This document shows positions 33,901 to 44,094 of a DNA stretch of 49,800 nucleotides, piece by piece. The notes below the pieces were generated by a model. It was not told the DNA's origin, did no database searches, and was given only the letters and a program-made list of their open reading frames with translations. The number at the start of each line of letters is the position of its first letter. The stretch's first letter is position 1. The DNA is from Protostelium mycophagum (lineage: Eukaryota > Evosea > Variosea > Protosteliida > Protosteliaceae): NCBI GenBank assembly GCA_002081555.1, contig MZNV01001572.1, positions 1-49,800 of the forward strand, given 5' to 3'. The position numbers were made by a program, and so were the translations under genes.

Positions 33901-36339
33901 GAGCACTGTTTCGCTTACAATCTTGTGGCGCGACAACAATCTTTGTCACAAGGAAACTATTTTAAGATCTACCAGATTAGGTTTTGTTGTGCCCAGACAC
34001 GTCCACGTTGCAAAGACAAATGAAGACCCCATCATGTTCCACGAAGAAAATAAGAGGAACAGGGAATGGTTGATCGAAACAGAGAGGGAGATGCTCTATG
34101 GAGCTGGAGGCCGACACCAGCCCGGACCTGTCGACAAGGGACCCACCCCCCATGACGTGAGACAGTTGTAATTGTGACATCTTTGACGCTGTCAGTTGTA
34201 TCAGATGTTGCAACTCGCCTTGTTCGTGGAGCTGACCACTATTCCCGTATATCTATACGGAATGTACTCCATCCGCAACCAGACAGACGTGGAGAAGGAT
34301 GCTCGAAAGACCATCGCCATGGTAGCACACGAGGAGATGCTCCATGCCAGTCTGGTCTCAAATATCATCACAGCCATCAAGACTCCAGATGGCTCTACCC
34401 TTGGAGACGATCACAACAAGACAATCAGACCCCCCAACAACTTTGGTGGAAGAAGAGGCATGGAGCCTGTCGACGATGGCAAGAAGCACCCCAGTCACGT
34501 GCCACGTTGGTACACTAGAGAGATGACACCTTTCTACCCTAACCCCCTTCCCCATTCTGGAGGAACTTTTGAGGTCCACTTGCAGAAGGCTGACACCCAA
34601 GGAATTGACATGTTTGTCGCCATCGAGAAGCCATCTGATGAGGAGCTGAAATTGTCTGGTGGTCTGGAAACAGACGACGCATCCGTCGACATGATTCCTC
34701 CAAAAAGTATCATGGAGAACTTCATGTGGGCCAACGTGTTTGGTACCACACCAAAGGCCAGACTCGCAACACTTGGGTACAAATCCATCGGACAGTTTTA
34801 CACTCACATAGAGGAAGTGATGAAACAGCTGTACAATGAAAAGAAGATCTCATTTGACGCAGATCCAGGTAAGCTTTCTTGATATTTATCAATAGGGGTT
34901 GACATACACAGCATTCCAGTTGCAATACGGTATGGGATTCACGCCAAAGCAAGACAGATTTGGAGGTGTACAAGTGGTCACGTGCATAGATACTGCCATC
35001 TCAGCTATCCACGAGATCATGGAGCAAGGGGAGGGAGGCAGCCACGAAGTGGTACGTCGTAAAAATTTTAACTGCAGGTTCTGAATTACTACAGAGCGTT
35101 GGTAACAAGCCCATCATGTCCCATTATGACAGGTTCATGCAATTGAAAAAGAAGGTGGAGAGCCTTCCTCTGGGTGATCAAGAATACCACCTCTACAACC
35201 TGCCATTAGACCCCTCTGTATTGTGAGTCACATCATAAAACATCAATATATGTACTGAAAAAAACAGAACCACATTTTCCAGCTTCCCTCCCGTAGTGAG
35301 CGTTGTGAGAGCATTCAACGCATCTTACTGCTGGTTGCTGATGGTACTCGAAGATTTCTGGGCTACAAATTGGCCAGAAGAGAAGGAGAGACTTATTGTG
35401 GGTATGATGCCCCTCTTGATGAAGGTGAGGATCAATGCTTGTGTATCTCAGTCCTTCCATTCTATCTTACTTCTACCTTTCCTGTTACTAAGATGCAAGT
35501 GCTGAATCACATCAGGGTATACTATCTCCTTTGGCAACTTTTATTGTGACACTGCCGATCAACGGTGATCTACACGCTGCCCCAACCTTTGAGTTCTTTC
35601 CCTTCAGACCCAAGGAAGAGAAGTCCATCGCAAAGCAAGTGCAGTACGAACTCAGAAATGCTCTTAAACACTTCCCCTACTCAAGCGAGATCAACTCCGT
35701 ATTGAAAGCAGTTGACAGCATCGTTGCAAACGAAGCCAGTAAGTTCTTATCTCCATTGATCTTTTGACACATACCAGTGGAGAGATTCAAATCTATTGTG
35801 GGACGTAACCCAGACTCCGTCAGAATTGGTGCTAATAAGACAGGTAAGAAGATGTCTCACCGATAAATTCTGATGTCTGGACAGTGCGCAAAGTGAAAGA
35901 GGAATACTTGAAAAGACTTGTGATCTATCTGAGAACCGAGATGGAGGAACACTTGGTGGCAATTGGCGTGGAGAAAAGAATATTAGGTTAGTACTGCACT
36001 GTAGAATACAACAACTGACATCACACAGATAAGATATGTGCCAGATTCAACGATGATGTGGAAGCACAAAATTGGATAGTTAATGAGCACGATGTAACAA
36101 CAAACTTGTTGTTCACCAGCTACCTCAAAGCGGCAGTCGACTATGTGGAGAAGACCCATATCTACCAGCACATCGCATCCGAACAGTCTGCCAAACCCAT
36201 TGGAGATAACAAAAAGATCAAAGATGCGAATGACCAAAGATTGAAAGCAAAGGAAGACTTTGAAAGGGCGAGAATTGCATGTGAGCAGCTGAGTGGCAAG
36301 CTTGTCGGTTTCAACAATTCTCTGCAACTCGAATATTGA
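30911..36339 (+). CDS. LodA-like (CTQ-dependent amino-acid oxidase) / VioB-type ferritin-like fusion protein
   Basis: A large protein, roughly 1,550 residues in about 15-18 exons. The N-terminal region is LodA-like: FGIFPGIGVARIGNSKAGHF, HFRDNAGRLRKQAVRYRVY, YDITWHIQLSNAKAKHEWF, NNDFWYDDTADGLITATI and LVAPPKFVPSVKPVVPLYDV. The LodA C-region has LDRASLEWCIGGAFYPGIE, MAVPWQADFYECMDAWWPSQ and RPDD. The Cys of EWCIGG and a Trp of AWWPSQ are the candidate cysteine-tryptophylquinone pair, about 58 residues apart. From ~34193 a ferritin-like domain follows: LQLALFVELTTIPVYLYGMY and MVAHEEMLHASLVSNIITA, with IMEQGEGG and SHYDRF, as in VioB/RebD. A C-terminal region of some 300 residues is unrecognised, ending LQLEY; AATAAA follows. 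Bacterial LodA is an L-lysine 6-oxidase releasing hydrogen peroxide; the substrate here is unknown. Confidence 0.8.
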
Positions 36340-36950
36340 ATAATCTCAATAAAAGACAAATATAACGAGATCTGTGTAATTTTTCTAATGTGTGTCTCTG
36401 CTCATGATAGGAGTGACAACACTGCCTCATTGGAGACAGACTCTCCGCTGACCGCTTTAGGTCAAAAAATCTTCAATCTGCACATTATCAGTGAGTATTT
36501 TATGACCCCATAGTTAATAGGAGACAACTTGTCAGTATCATTGTGCACTGTGAACTACAAATCGTATTTACTTCTGCTGAACATCATGGTTCTCCGCAGG
36601 ACAATGTCTCTCTAATCCTTCTCTTTCTCACTTTGGTTGTGATAGGTTTGTTGTAGTTCTTTGTGGAAAGAATTTCTGCAAAATTGGAGCAGTGCTGGCC
36701 GCTGAGAGACGGCGTAGTTCAAACTTACCAGTGGTTCTCACCAGTACAAACAAGAATGTTTTTTGATCACTTATTCTGAGGAAGTCTGAATATTCAGAAA
36801 TCGAAGAGGACTGACAGGATTGAGCAGAACCGCAAAAATAAATGATTTCCACGAAATGAAACTCGAGCGTTGTAGTTGCACTTGGTATTATTCATTTGAC
36901 CAAATTATACAAAGTCATACCCAACAAGCCAGGAGGGTGAAGCAAAGACC
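36340..36950. other. intergenic stretch, no assignable gene
   Basis: After the AATAAA of the fusion gene the sequence holds only short, unsupported frames. A plus-strand piece near 36430-36480 followed by GTGAGT might be a small exon, and a minus-strand frame (36628-36852) has no family features. The region may hold decayed remains of a second copy of the upstream gene, because a recognisable last exon follows at 36951. Confidence 0.4.
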
Positions 36951-37013
36951 ACATGCGAGAGATTGAGTAGCAAGTTTGTCAATTTCGGCGATCCTCTACA
37001 ACATGATCACTGA
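36951..37013 (+). pseudogene. diverged duplicate of the last exon of the LodA/ferritin fusion gene
   Basis: The 21 codons here (T-C-E-R-L-S-S-K-F-V-N-F-G ... stop) align without gaps to the last 21 codons of the fusion gene at 36277-36339 (A-C-E-Q-L-S-G-K-L-V-G-F-N ... stop). I count about 43 of 63 bases and 9 of 20 residues identical, and the eight bases after the stop (ATAATCTC) are identical. The frame extends upstream only to about 36900. Best read as the remnant of a partial tandem duplication; an alternative terminal exon is less likely because a stop and polyadenylation signal precede it. Confidence 0.7.
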
Positions 37014-37060
37014 ATAATCTCGACATGTTCACGATCTGATGTCCTTTATGTGACTTCTTC

Positions 37061-38926
37061 TCAGCTCTTGATGGGAGCGGCAGCATTGAAGACTTTAGAG
37101 GGTGGTTTAGCGAGGCTGAAGTTTCTCTTCTGGTCTTCAGTCATGTGTCTTCTGCTTTCCATTGGCGCGAGTCTCTGGGGCTGTCCGGTCTCCAAAGCTC
37201 TCTTCACGGCCAAGATCACTCTGACGTCACGCAGTCCTATTACAATGAGACTTACTACTCTTGAAAGGTCGCATTCGAATGTGATACCTTCGTCTCCGTC
37301 GGGTTCGGGGTCGTTGTTTTCTATGATGCATTTAGAGAAGTAGTCGGTCTGTCCTGCAAAGTGGTCCACCACGGATCCTTTGTGATTCTCCACCTTTCCA
37401 GCAATAGTGGATGTGTAAGATATCTGTGCATGATGTCATCAATACGTCATCAATGAGCACAAATTATTCATGTGTACGGTAAGACAAAAAACACGACGAA
37501 ACACATCAGGTCGCAGCACAAATGGGCTCTGCCACAAAATTCTTCAGAGGTTCGTGCGGTCGTGATCTCGTGACGTCATCATCCATAACCCACCGCTACA
37601 CCAGGTCCAAATACAAAGCAGGGGTCGGCCTGAAATTCTCCCTCTGTTCCCACGACGGTGTATCTGTTAACGAGAGTCGACGCGTAAGAAACCGTGAAAG
37701 TGGCGATCCTGTCACCGGGGAATTTGAGAGTCACGGCAACGGTATCGTCGAAGCCGAAACCCTTGACACTGGTTCCCATGGCAAACACCTGGGAATTTGA
37801 GAGGTGGCAAAGATTTACAACAAGCTGCCACATCTCATTTGTTGTACAAAGAGTATGTTCTGGTGCATCATTTTAATATCAAGAACAATTTTTTGCCGAA
37901 TTTTCAGAGAAAAATCAAATAAAAAGTCACGAAAAATTGATTTGGAGTTTTACCTCTATGGGCTCCATGCCAAATATATCTCTCACTGCATTGATGGGGT
38001 AAGTTCCCATGTCTGGTACTGGCCCGGCGTCATAGCCGTTCTTGGCACGGTGGTTCTGCTCGTCCAAGGGGATGGAGAATGTGCAGTCGAATATTCTAGG
38101 GTCTCCGAGGTCCCCTGTGGACCATCAGGTTGAGATGGTACAATTATTTGGGAAGGTGGCACAAATATTCGAGAAGAGATTAGGGCACAATTGATCGTGT
38201 CGATCACCAAGATGTTCGGGGAAATTTTGGCGCGAAGTTCAAATTTCAAAAATGAATACCTCTGCGGACGCGGTTTACCAGCTCCACAGTGGTGGGCTCG
38301 CAGTGAAGACGGTAGGCGATCATGAGTTTGGCTCCAGACTTCTTTGATGCGTTGTTCATGGCAACACAGTCCTCCTCTGTAACCTCCATAGGCTTCTCTA
38401 AGAGAACGTGGTAGCTGCATTGGATCAGGTGGATGATGAGATCTTCAGCAGAAGCATAAAACGCAGTCACGAGGCATTAGAAATTGATGACGTCATCACT
38501 AACCCTGCAAGAAGTGCGGGCTCGGTGAATTTTCTGTGGAGCCAGTTTGGCGTAGCGACGTATAGAGCGTCGAAAACATCCTCTTTAAGAGCCTGTTCGA
38601 ATTGTTCGTAAGAGTAATATTTGGCGTTGTACATCTCGGAAAGACCTTCAAAGGTCAGATTAGAATGAATAGGTGAGGTTGTATCTGTGCTAAAGGTATT
38701 TTCAAGTCAACAGTTGGTCTTTTTTCATTTTGACCAATCGTGACGTGGTGATCTCAGAAGAAAATGGTACACCTTTGCCCTTTTCAGGATCGCTGGTGAT
38801 GACGGCTGTGATCACAGAGTTGGTGGTCTGACCAACACCTGGCATCCAGGATTCTTGACTGATGGACCCAGCGGCGACTACGGCGTAACGGACCTTGCTT
38901 CCTTGTGCGACTTTCTTTGCTGACAT
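37061..38926 (-). CDS. Gfo/Idh/MocA family NAD(P)-dependent sugar oxidoreductase
   Basis: A dehydrogenase of the glucose-fructose oxidoreductase type. The start at 38926 gives MSAKKVAQGSKVRYAVVAAG, SISQESWMPGV, the Rossmann dinucleotide-binding region. Then KYYSYEQFEQALKEDVFDA and the family signature HVLLEKPMEVTEEDC, where Lys of EKP is a catalytic residue. Next are GAKLMIAYRLHCEPTTVEL, DAGPVPDMGTYPINAVRDIF and the C-terminal sheet VFAMGTSVKGFGFDDTVAV. The end is FNAAAPIKS. Seven or so exons. It lies tail to tail with the remnant exon and head to head (634 bp) with the histidine phosphatase. Substrate unknown. Confidence 0.88.
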
Positions 38927-39560
38927 TTCTGTGATCATCAAAATGACTGTGACTTGTACATAGATCCCAAGATAAGGCAAAGGTAGAAAGTGCCAAGCAT
39001 TAGGAGGATCTTGAAAAAGCTGCCGAAGAGAAATCAAAGAAGTATGAAGAGAAGGTCCCCTACCCTGATGTGTTCGTGGCGTGATTTGAATTCTGCTCTT
39101 GATCTAAGAGAATAGAACACGTCGAAAACTCGAGATTTTACGGGGTCACGTGATCTATTTTCGCGACACGACGATTGAAAGATACCAACCAATGTACTCT
39201 GTTTTGCAGTTGTCGGTCTGACACCGACTGTAACAAGATCTGCCGATCATCGGCTTCACCAGCGGCACCTTTCGAGAATGATATTCCCAGAAAAGTAGTG
39301 ATGGAGGGGTTTTCTAAATGTACACAGGAATGCGCTGTGCGACTTTCTGAACATTCTTATATGTCGCAAAGGCTGAGGATTTCTTTTGGAAAATGATAAC
39401 CTCCTTCGTTCAGAGCGATCAGACAACCAAACAGCTTTTCCAAGGAGTCGTTTTGGTTGTGTGCGACGTCGCGCGTTTCCAGGTCCGGAAACAAAGGAAA
39501 TCTCCGCAGAACCCACCTTTCGCAGTTTTTCTTAAGGCCTCGCTCACAACGCGTCCGACC
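38927..39560. other. divergent intergenic region
   Basis: This region lies between the start codons of the dehydrogenase and the histidine phosphatase. It contains TCACGTGA (about 39148), an E-box palindrome that recurs in the window. Frames on both strands near 39256-39516 overlap and have no domain support. No RNA gene was seen. Confidence 0.5.
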
Positions 39561-40438
39561 ATGACACAAGATGTACCACAGCCATTGTCCTCTAACAAAA
39601 TCAAACGTTTCATATTAGTCCGTCACGGAGAGACGGATTTCAATGTTCAAAAGAAGGTGATGATAAAGTCTTTTTAAATGGAAACTAAGATTATAGGTCC
39701 AAGGCCAATGCGCTGATCTCGCTTTGAATGAGAATGGAAGGCGACAAGCGCAGCTCTTGGGACAGAGATTGAAAGATGAAAAGATCCATTTTATCGCCAC
39801 CAGCACACTAAGACGTGCGATTGAAACTACGGATATTATTGTCAATAATTTTGAAGATGGTAAAAACAAGAATTATTATTTATATGAAGGTAAGAGTGAT
39901 GATGATATGATCTCCCTTAATCTCTCAGGTCTCGTTGAAATGTGCTTCGGCCCACAATTCGAAGGCAAACACTTTGATAGAAAAGCCGCTGCTATCCCTG
40001 GTAACGTTCACAATGAGCTGGCGGCGATTGTGAAGATGTGGGTGGAAGGTGAATTGAATCATGTCCTCCCAGGTGGAGAGAGCCCATTACAGGTACGACA
40101 GATCTTGGCGTGATGATTACAAGAATGAATTGTGTCAGGTGGAAGAGAGAGCAAGACGTACCTTCTTCCAGATCGCTGCGCTGAAAGATGCAGCAGATAA
40201 CGTGATCCCACAGTACGAAGGACAGGCTGATCATGTGGAGAACTACCTTATCGTATGCCATGGTCGTCTGATTAAGATCCTTCTCTGCTCACTATTAGAC
40301 ATTGGCCTCGAAAACATGGAAAAGTTCCAACAAAATAACACTGCAGTGAACATCGTCGAATACGATCCACAATCGAAGGACTTCACCGTGTCTCTTTTGA
40401 ACTGCACCGCTCATCTCGATGTACCCCCCAACAACTAG
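39561..40438 (+). CDS. histidine phosphatase family protein (phosphoglycerate mutase-like)
   Basis: The ATG at 39561 starts a protein of about 240 residues with the complete catalytic core of the branch-1 histidine phosphatases. The RHG motif is KRFILVRHGETDFNVQKK, then VQGQCADLALNENGRRQAQL and TSTLRRAIETTDII. The acid/base Glu is in LPGGESPLQVEERARR and the second catalytic His is in YLIVCHGRLIKILL. Three short introns follow QKK, LYE and SPLQ. Could be a fructose-2,6-bisphosphatase-like or broad phosphatase; sequence alone does not choose. The C-terminus ends LDVPPNN. Confidence 0.88.
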
Positions 40439-41149
40439 AGAAGACCATTTTTGAAACAAAGAGATCGCCACGGATCGCGGACGGAGAAGCTGAGACACGA
40501 AAAGACATAAAAGATTCTTCCGTCTATTGTTGTTCGCGGTTCTGCCAAACTCCGCTGTTTTTACGGGCTTGACATGAGAGCACATGCAAGTGTACAACAT
40601 GAGCAAATAGAAGCGTTAATGAAGACAGTTCAGAGTCTACCTGTTGTTGTTGACGCTCGCACCATCCTGTGGATCTCTTAATCAGGGTTCTATTTTAAGA
40701 CATATACATGAGTACGACACATCATAATGAACCCCCCTTCCTGCCACCACAACCTCCCTTAGAAGGGTCTTCCCTCGCCCTTCTTCCTCCTAGTAGTTCC
40801 GCAGTCTTGACCAGGACGCAAAGACGTCTTTGCCGACGACACGCGTCATCCGAAATGTTGTTGTGGACATTGCGGACTAGGCCGCATCCTCATGTGTGTA
40901 TTACTCAATGGGTAAGGCCGCATCCGCTAGAATACGTAAATAGAGAACTCCCGTTTGACCAAAGCATTTCGCAAGAGGCACACCTCGAGTAGTTACCCTT
41001 CACACAGGTCAGTTTTCTTTGGACGTAGTTTTCCTTTCTTGGCCATCCTTCTCTTCTCTCGCATCCGAAGTTGTTCAAAGACTTCTCCTCTTAGATCTCG
41101 ATGCATATCTTTGCACATTTTCCTAAACAAAAACAGATCTTTTTTTAAC
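40439..41149. promoter_or_regulatory. profilin upstream region with repeated GGCCGCATCC
   Basis: The stretch before profilin has no convincing gene, although a proline-rich frame (40708-40992) is open. The 10-mer GGCCGCATCC occurs twice, at 40880-40889 and 40916-40925, 36 bases apart in the same orientation and about 230-270 bases upstream of the profilin start. A pyrimidine-rich stretch (40990-41130) precedes the ATG. The repeated 10-mer is a plausible factor-binding site; that is inference. Confidence 0.4.
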
Positions 41150-41530
41150 ATGTCTTGGCAAGCATACGTCGATACCAACCTCGTTGGATCTGGAAACGTC
41201 GCTCAGGCCGCCATCTACGGTCTTGACGGTTCCAAGTGGGCTTCTTCCTCCACACTCAACATCACCGCCGCTGAGGCCAAGGCCCTCGTCGGAGGATTCA
41301 AGGACCCCTCTGCCCTCAGAGCCGGAGGTATCCACCTCTCAGGCGTCAAGTACATGACCTTGAAGGCCGACGACAGATCCATCTACGGAAAGAAGGGAGC
41401 CGCCGGTGTCATCACCGTCAAGACCACCAAGGCCGTCCTCGTCGGAGTCTACGGAGAGAACACCCAGCCCGGTGCCGCCGCTTCCACTGTTGAGAAGCTC
41501 GCTGACTACCTGATCGAGCAGGGATTCTAA
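41150..41530 (+). CDS. profilin
   Basis: An actin-monomer and poly-proline binding protein of the cytosol. The 126-residue single exon is full length: MSWQAYVDTNLVGSGNVAQA at the N-terminus, DRSIYGKKGAAGVITVKT and VEKLADYLIEQGF at the end. The N-terminal Trp and Tyr and C-terminal Tyr of the poly-proline site are present. Sequence is closest, from memory, to Acanthamoeba and Physarum profilins. Coding composition is strongly C/G-ending (many GCC, GTC, ATC, AAG), unlike most neighbours, consistent with high expression. No intron. Confidence 0.96.
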   Translation: MSWQAYVDTNLVGSGNVAQAAIYGLDGSKWASSSTLNITAAEAKALVGGFKDPSALRAGGIHLSGVKYMTLKADDRSIYGKKGAAGVITVKTTKAVLVGVYGENTQPGAAASTVEKLADYLIEQGF

Positions 41531-42648
41531 GAAATGCCCCAGTTTGTCATCTATAAAATTCAAAAAGCAAAAAGTAAAATCGTACTCTTTATTTTGGAAA
41601 TCAGCAGAAGCATGCCAATTCGGACCGACTCTCTGTTTTACGAGCTACGACAGTTGCACCTCTTCCTTGAAAACACGTGTTTACAACGGGATTGGGAATG
41701 AACGAGTTCATTCTGGGCAGATGACTCGATGTCTTGGAAGGTTATTGATTGAGATCACATCGAGCCACAGACGATGTGAGATCAAATCTTCATGAAAGAT
41801 CAAATCCTGAGCTTTGATTGTGCTTTTGAAAATCATTCAAACAGACCACAGATGTAGAGATACAATCCATTGAGGCATCTTTGCCTTCTCTTGACAAAAG
41901 CCACATAGTTACTTTCACTGCTCATTATTCGACAATGATTTAAGGAGAGTGAGCCATAATGCCTCGAAAACGAATACAATTAAGGTCAATGGTGTCATTT
42001 AGGCAAGAGAAAACTATGCTCAGTCGGGCTCTAAAAATTCCTAGAGAGTTACATTAAAGTCAATGTCATTTAGGCAAGAGAAATTCTGGTCGACAAGCAA
42101 GAAGGTACAATTCACGTAAAGATCAGGGCGCCAGAAATATAATTTCAGGTGTACCGCCCTCTAAGAGGGAAAAATCTACAATAGGCACCATTCATCAATT
42201 GACGCTGTTGGTGGAAGAGACAGCCTCGGTGAGCTCATCTTTCTCACCACCAAAAATAAAATTCAAATTTAATAATTTTGAAAATTCATCACCGAATGAA
42301 AGCCATAGCTGCTTGGCTTTGCACTGATTTACATTATTGGCAATAATTCATGTTAATTTTCTGGGACAATTTACACCGAGGCAGGAAATAATTTTCATTT
42401 TTCAGGACATGCAGAAAGAGAGGAAATTACCGTGAGTGATGTGCTTATCTACCGAGGCAGTTTATCTGAACATCTTCAGAGGCTACAATGAATTTTTATT
42501 TTGAAGAGAAGGAAAGAGGACGGTCAGGACAGAAGATCATATGAAGTGCCTTAAGACATCCAAGTGACACCAAGTCTCGGAAAAAAGGAAAGAGAATTCA
42601 CGAAATGGATGCCGGTAGTTTCAACATAAACATCCCGGTAGCAGCAAG
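41531..42648. other. intergenic region with a short degenerate direct repeat
   Basis: No gene was recognised in these 1.1 kb. A 25-base core, TCATTTAGGCAAGAGAAA with an upstream GTCAATG, occurs at about 41979-42014 and again at 42051-42084, 72 bases apart. ACCGAGGCAG also recurs (42375, 42453). The stretch probably contains the profilin 3' end and the amine-oxidase promoter. Confidence 0.45.
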
Positions 42649-44094
42649 ATGACGACAGCCCAAAGAAGCATCCTCCTCCTTCAATTACTCATCTTGTGTC
42701 TCTCAAAGAGGATTCCAAAAATGAACACATTCCTCACCAACGATTCGAGTGTATATGATGTTGTCATCGTCGGTGCCGGCCTCTCGGGTCTTGCAACCGC
42801 ACGCAAGCTCCAACAATTAGGAGTCGATAATGTACTTGTCTTAGAAGCTCAAGATCGAGTCGGAGGACGCACTCTCGATGAATTCACATCCAAGGGTAAT
42901 GTCTTAGAGATGGGTGGGCAGTGGATCGGGCCCGGCCAGGACGAGATCATTAAGCTCAGTAAGACTCTAAATCAAGACACCTTCGACATGTTCGCCACTG
43001 GACAGGTGATCTATCGCTGGAATGGACAGAACACACCCTTTAGTGGAGACACACCACCTGTCGGTCTCTTGGCCAAAGGAGATCTATTCCAAGCTCGGTA
43101 CAAATTAAACAAGATCTCCACCGTCGATAAGCACCATCCTTGGCAATCACCTGGTGCTTCCGAGCTGGACGCTCAGTCCATCAGCAGCTGGATCGAATCA
43201 AACATGTGGACGACAGAGGCCAAACAGGTAGTTCGCATGGCGTTACGCGCCGTATACGGGGATGACGTGGGTGGAGTCAGTCTCTTGGATTTATTGGCGT
43301 CCATCGTCGGCGCAGGAGGAAATCTGGATGACCTGCTTGATGCACAGACAACAAGATTCTCTCATGGCCCACAAGCCATCAGCAAAATGATGGCAAGAGA
43401 TCTGGGTCGTAAAGTCCAATTGAAGAAGAAAGTACGGAACGTCAAAGGAAACGGCAAGATCTTCGAGGTGTACACCGATGCCGCCGTCTACAAAGCCAAA
43501 CACGTGGTGATCACTGTCCCCAAGCCCATCATCCCCACCATCGAATTTTCTCCAAGATTGCCGGCACCCATGGTGCAGCTTCTCCAGCGCCAGCCGATGG
43601 GAAACGTCATCAAGATGAATGTCGTCTACAACACACCATTTTGGCGGGAGACCGGACTCAACGGGCAGACTCTACTACCAGAAGAGGACAGCCCATTCGT
43701 TGTTACTTACGACAATTCTCCAAAGAACGGTAGTGAGGGGGTACTCATGGGTCTGATGGTGGGCGCAGTGGCTCGTAGATTCGCAGATTTCAGTCGAGAG
43801 GAGCGACAGGGGAAGGTGGTGGATTTCCTGGTCCAATGTTTTGGTCCTGACGCCAGAAATTTCATTGAAATCCACGAGAGAATTTGGGCCGAAGACGAGT
43901 TCGCTGGGGGCGCTTACGGTAGTTACAACCCGCCAGGTGTGCTTTCTGCCTTCAAAGAACACACGATGATGCAACGCGTGGGCAACCTGCACTTTGCGGG
44001 AGAGGCGACAAGTGAAGAATGGTCAGGATATATGGAAGGGGCAGTGAGATCTGGATATAGAGTCGCAGCTGAGATCACATCTCAGAAGAAATAA
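42649..44094 (+). CDS. flavin-containing amine oxidase
   Basis: A monoamine-oxidase-type flavoprotein that oxidises amines with release of hydrogen peroxide. The 481-residue frame is uninterrupted. Motifs are VVIVGAGLSGLATARKLQ, LVLEAQDRVGGRTLDEF and LEMGGQWIGPGQDE for FAD binding, the conserved Lys in GNVIKMNVVYNTPFW, and the C-terminal FAD site NLHFAGEATSEEWSGYMEG. The usual covalent-FAD Cys of animal MAO is not seen (the segment reads EEWSGYMEGA). The N-terminus (RSILLLQLLILCLSK) looks like a signal or anchor; a second Met at residue 25 (MNTFLTND) could be the true start of a cytosolic form. The complete lack of introns over 1.4 kb stands out here. Confidence 0.92.
   Translation: MTTAQRSILLLQLLILCLSKRIPKMNTFLTNDSSVYDVVIVGAGLSGLATARKLQQLGVDNVLVLEAQDRVGGRTLDEFTSKGNVLEMGGQWIGPGQDEIIKLSKTLNQDTFDMFATGQVIYRWNGQNTPFSGDTPPVGLLAKGDLFQARYKLNKISTVDKHHPWQSPGASELDAQSISSWIESNMWTTEAKQVVRMALRAVYGDDVGGVSLLDLLASIVGAGGNLDDLLDAQTTRFSHGPQAISKMMARDLGRKVQLKKKVRNVKGNGKIFEVYTDAAVYKAKHVVITVPKPIIPTIEFSPRLPAPMVQLLQRQPMGNVIKMNVVYNTPFWRETGLNGQTLLPEEDSPFVVTYDNSPKNGSEGVLMGLMVGAVARRFADFSREERQGKVVDFLVQCFGPDARNFIEIHERIWAEDEFAGGAYGSYNPPGVLSAFKEHTMMQRVGNLHFAGEATSEEWSGYMEGAVRSGYRVAAEITSQKK

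Noticed and set aside
3080-39160. Several TCACGTGA/CACGTG boxes (3089, 12073, 39148 and others)
   Set aside because: There are only a few copies and their positions are mixed between introns and intergenic DNA, so I could not claim a regulatory system from them.
41123-41563. Minus-strand Gly/Ser/Asp-rich frames opposite profilin
   Set aside because: They are antisense shadows of a C/G-ending codon-biased gene; profilin accounts for the sequence.
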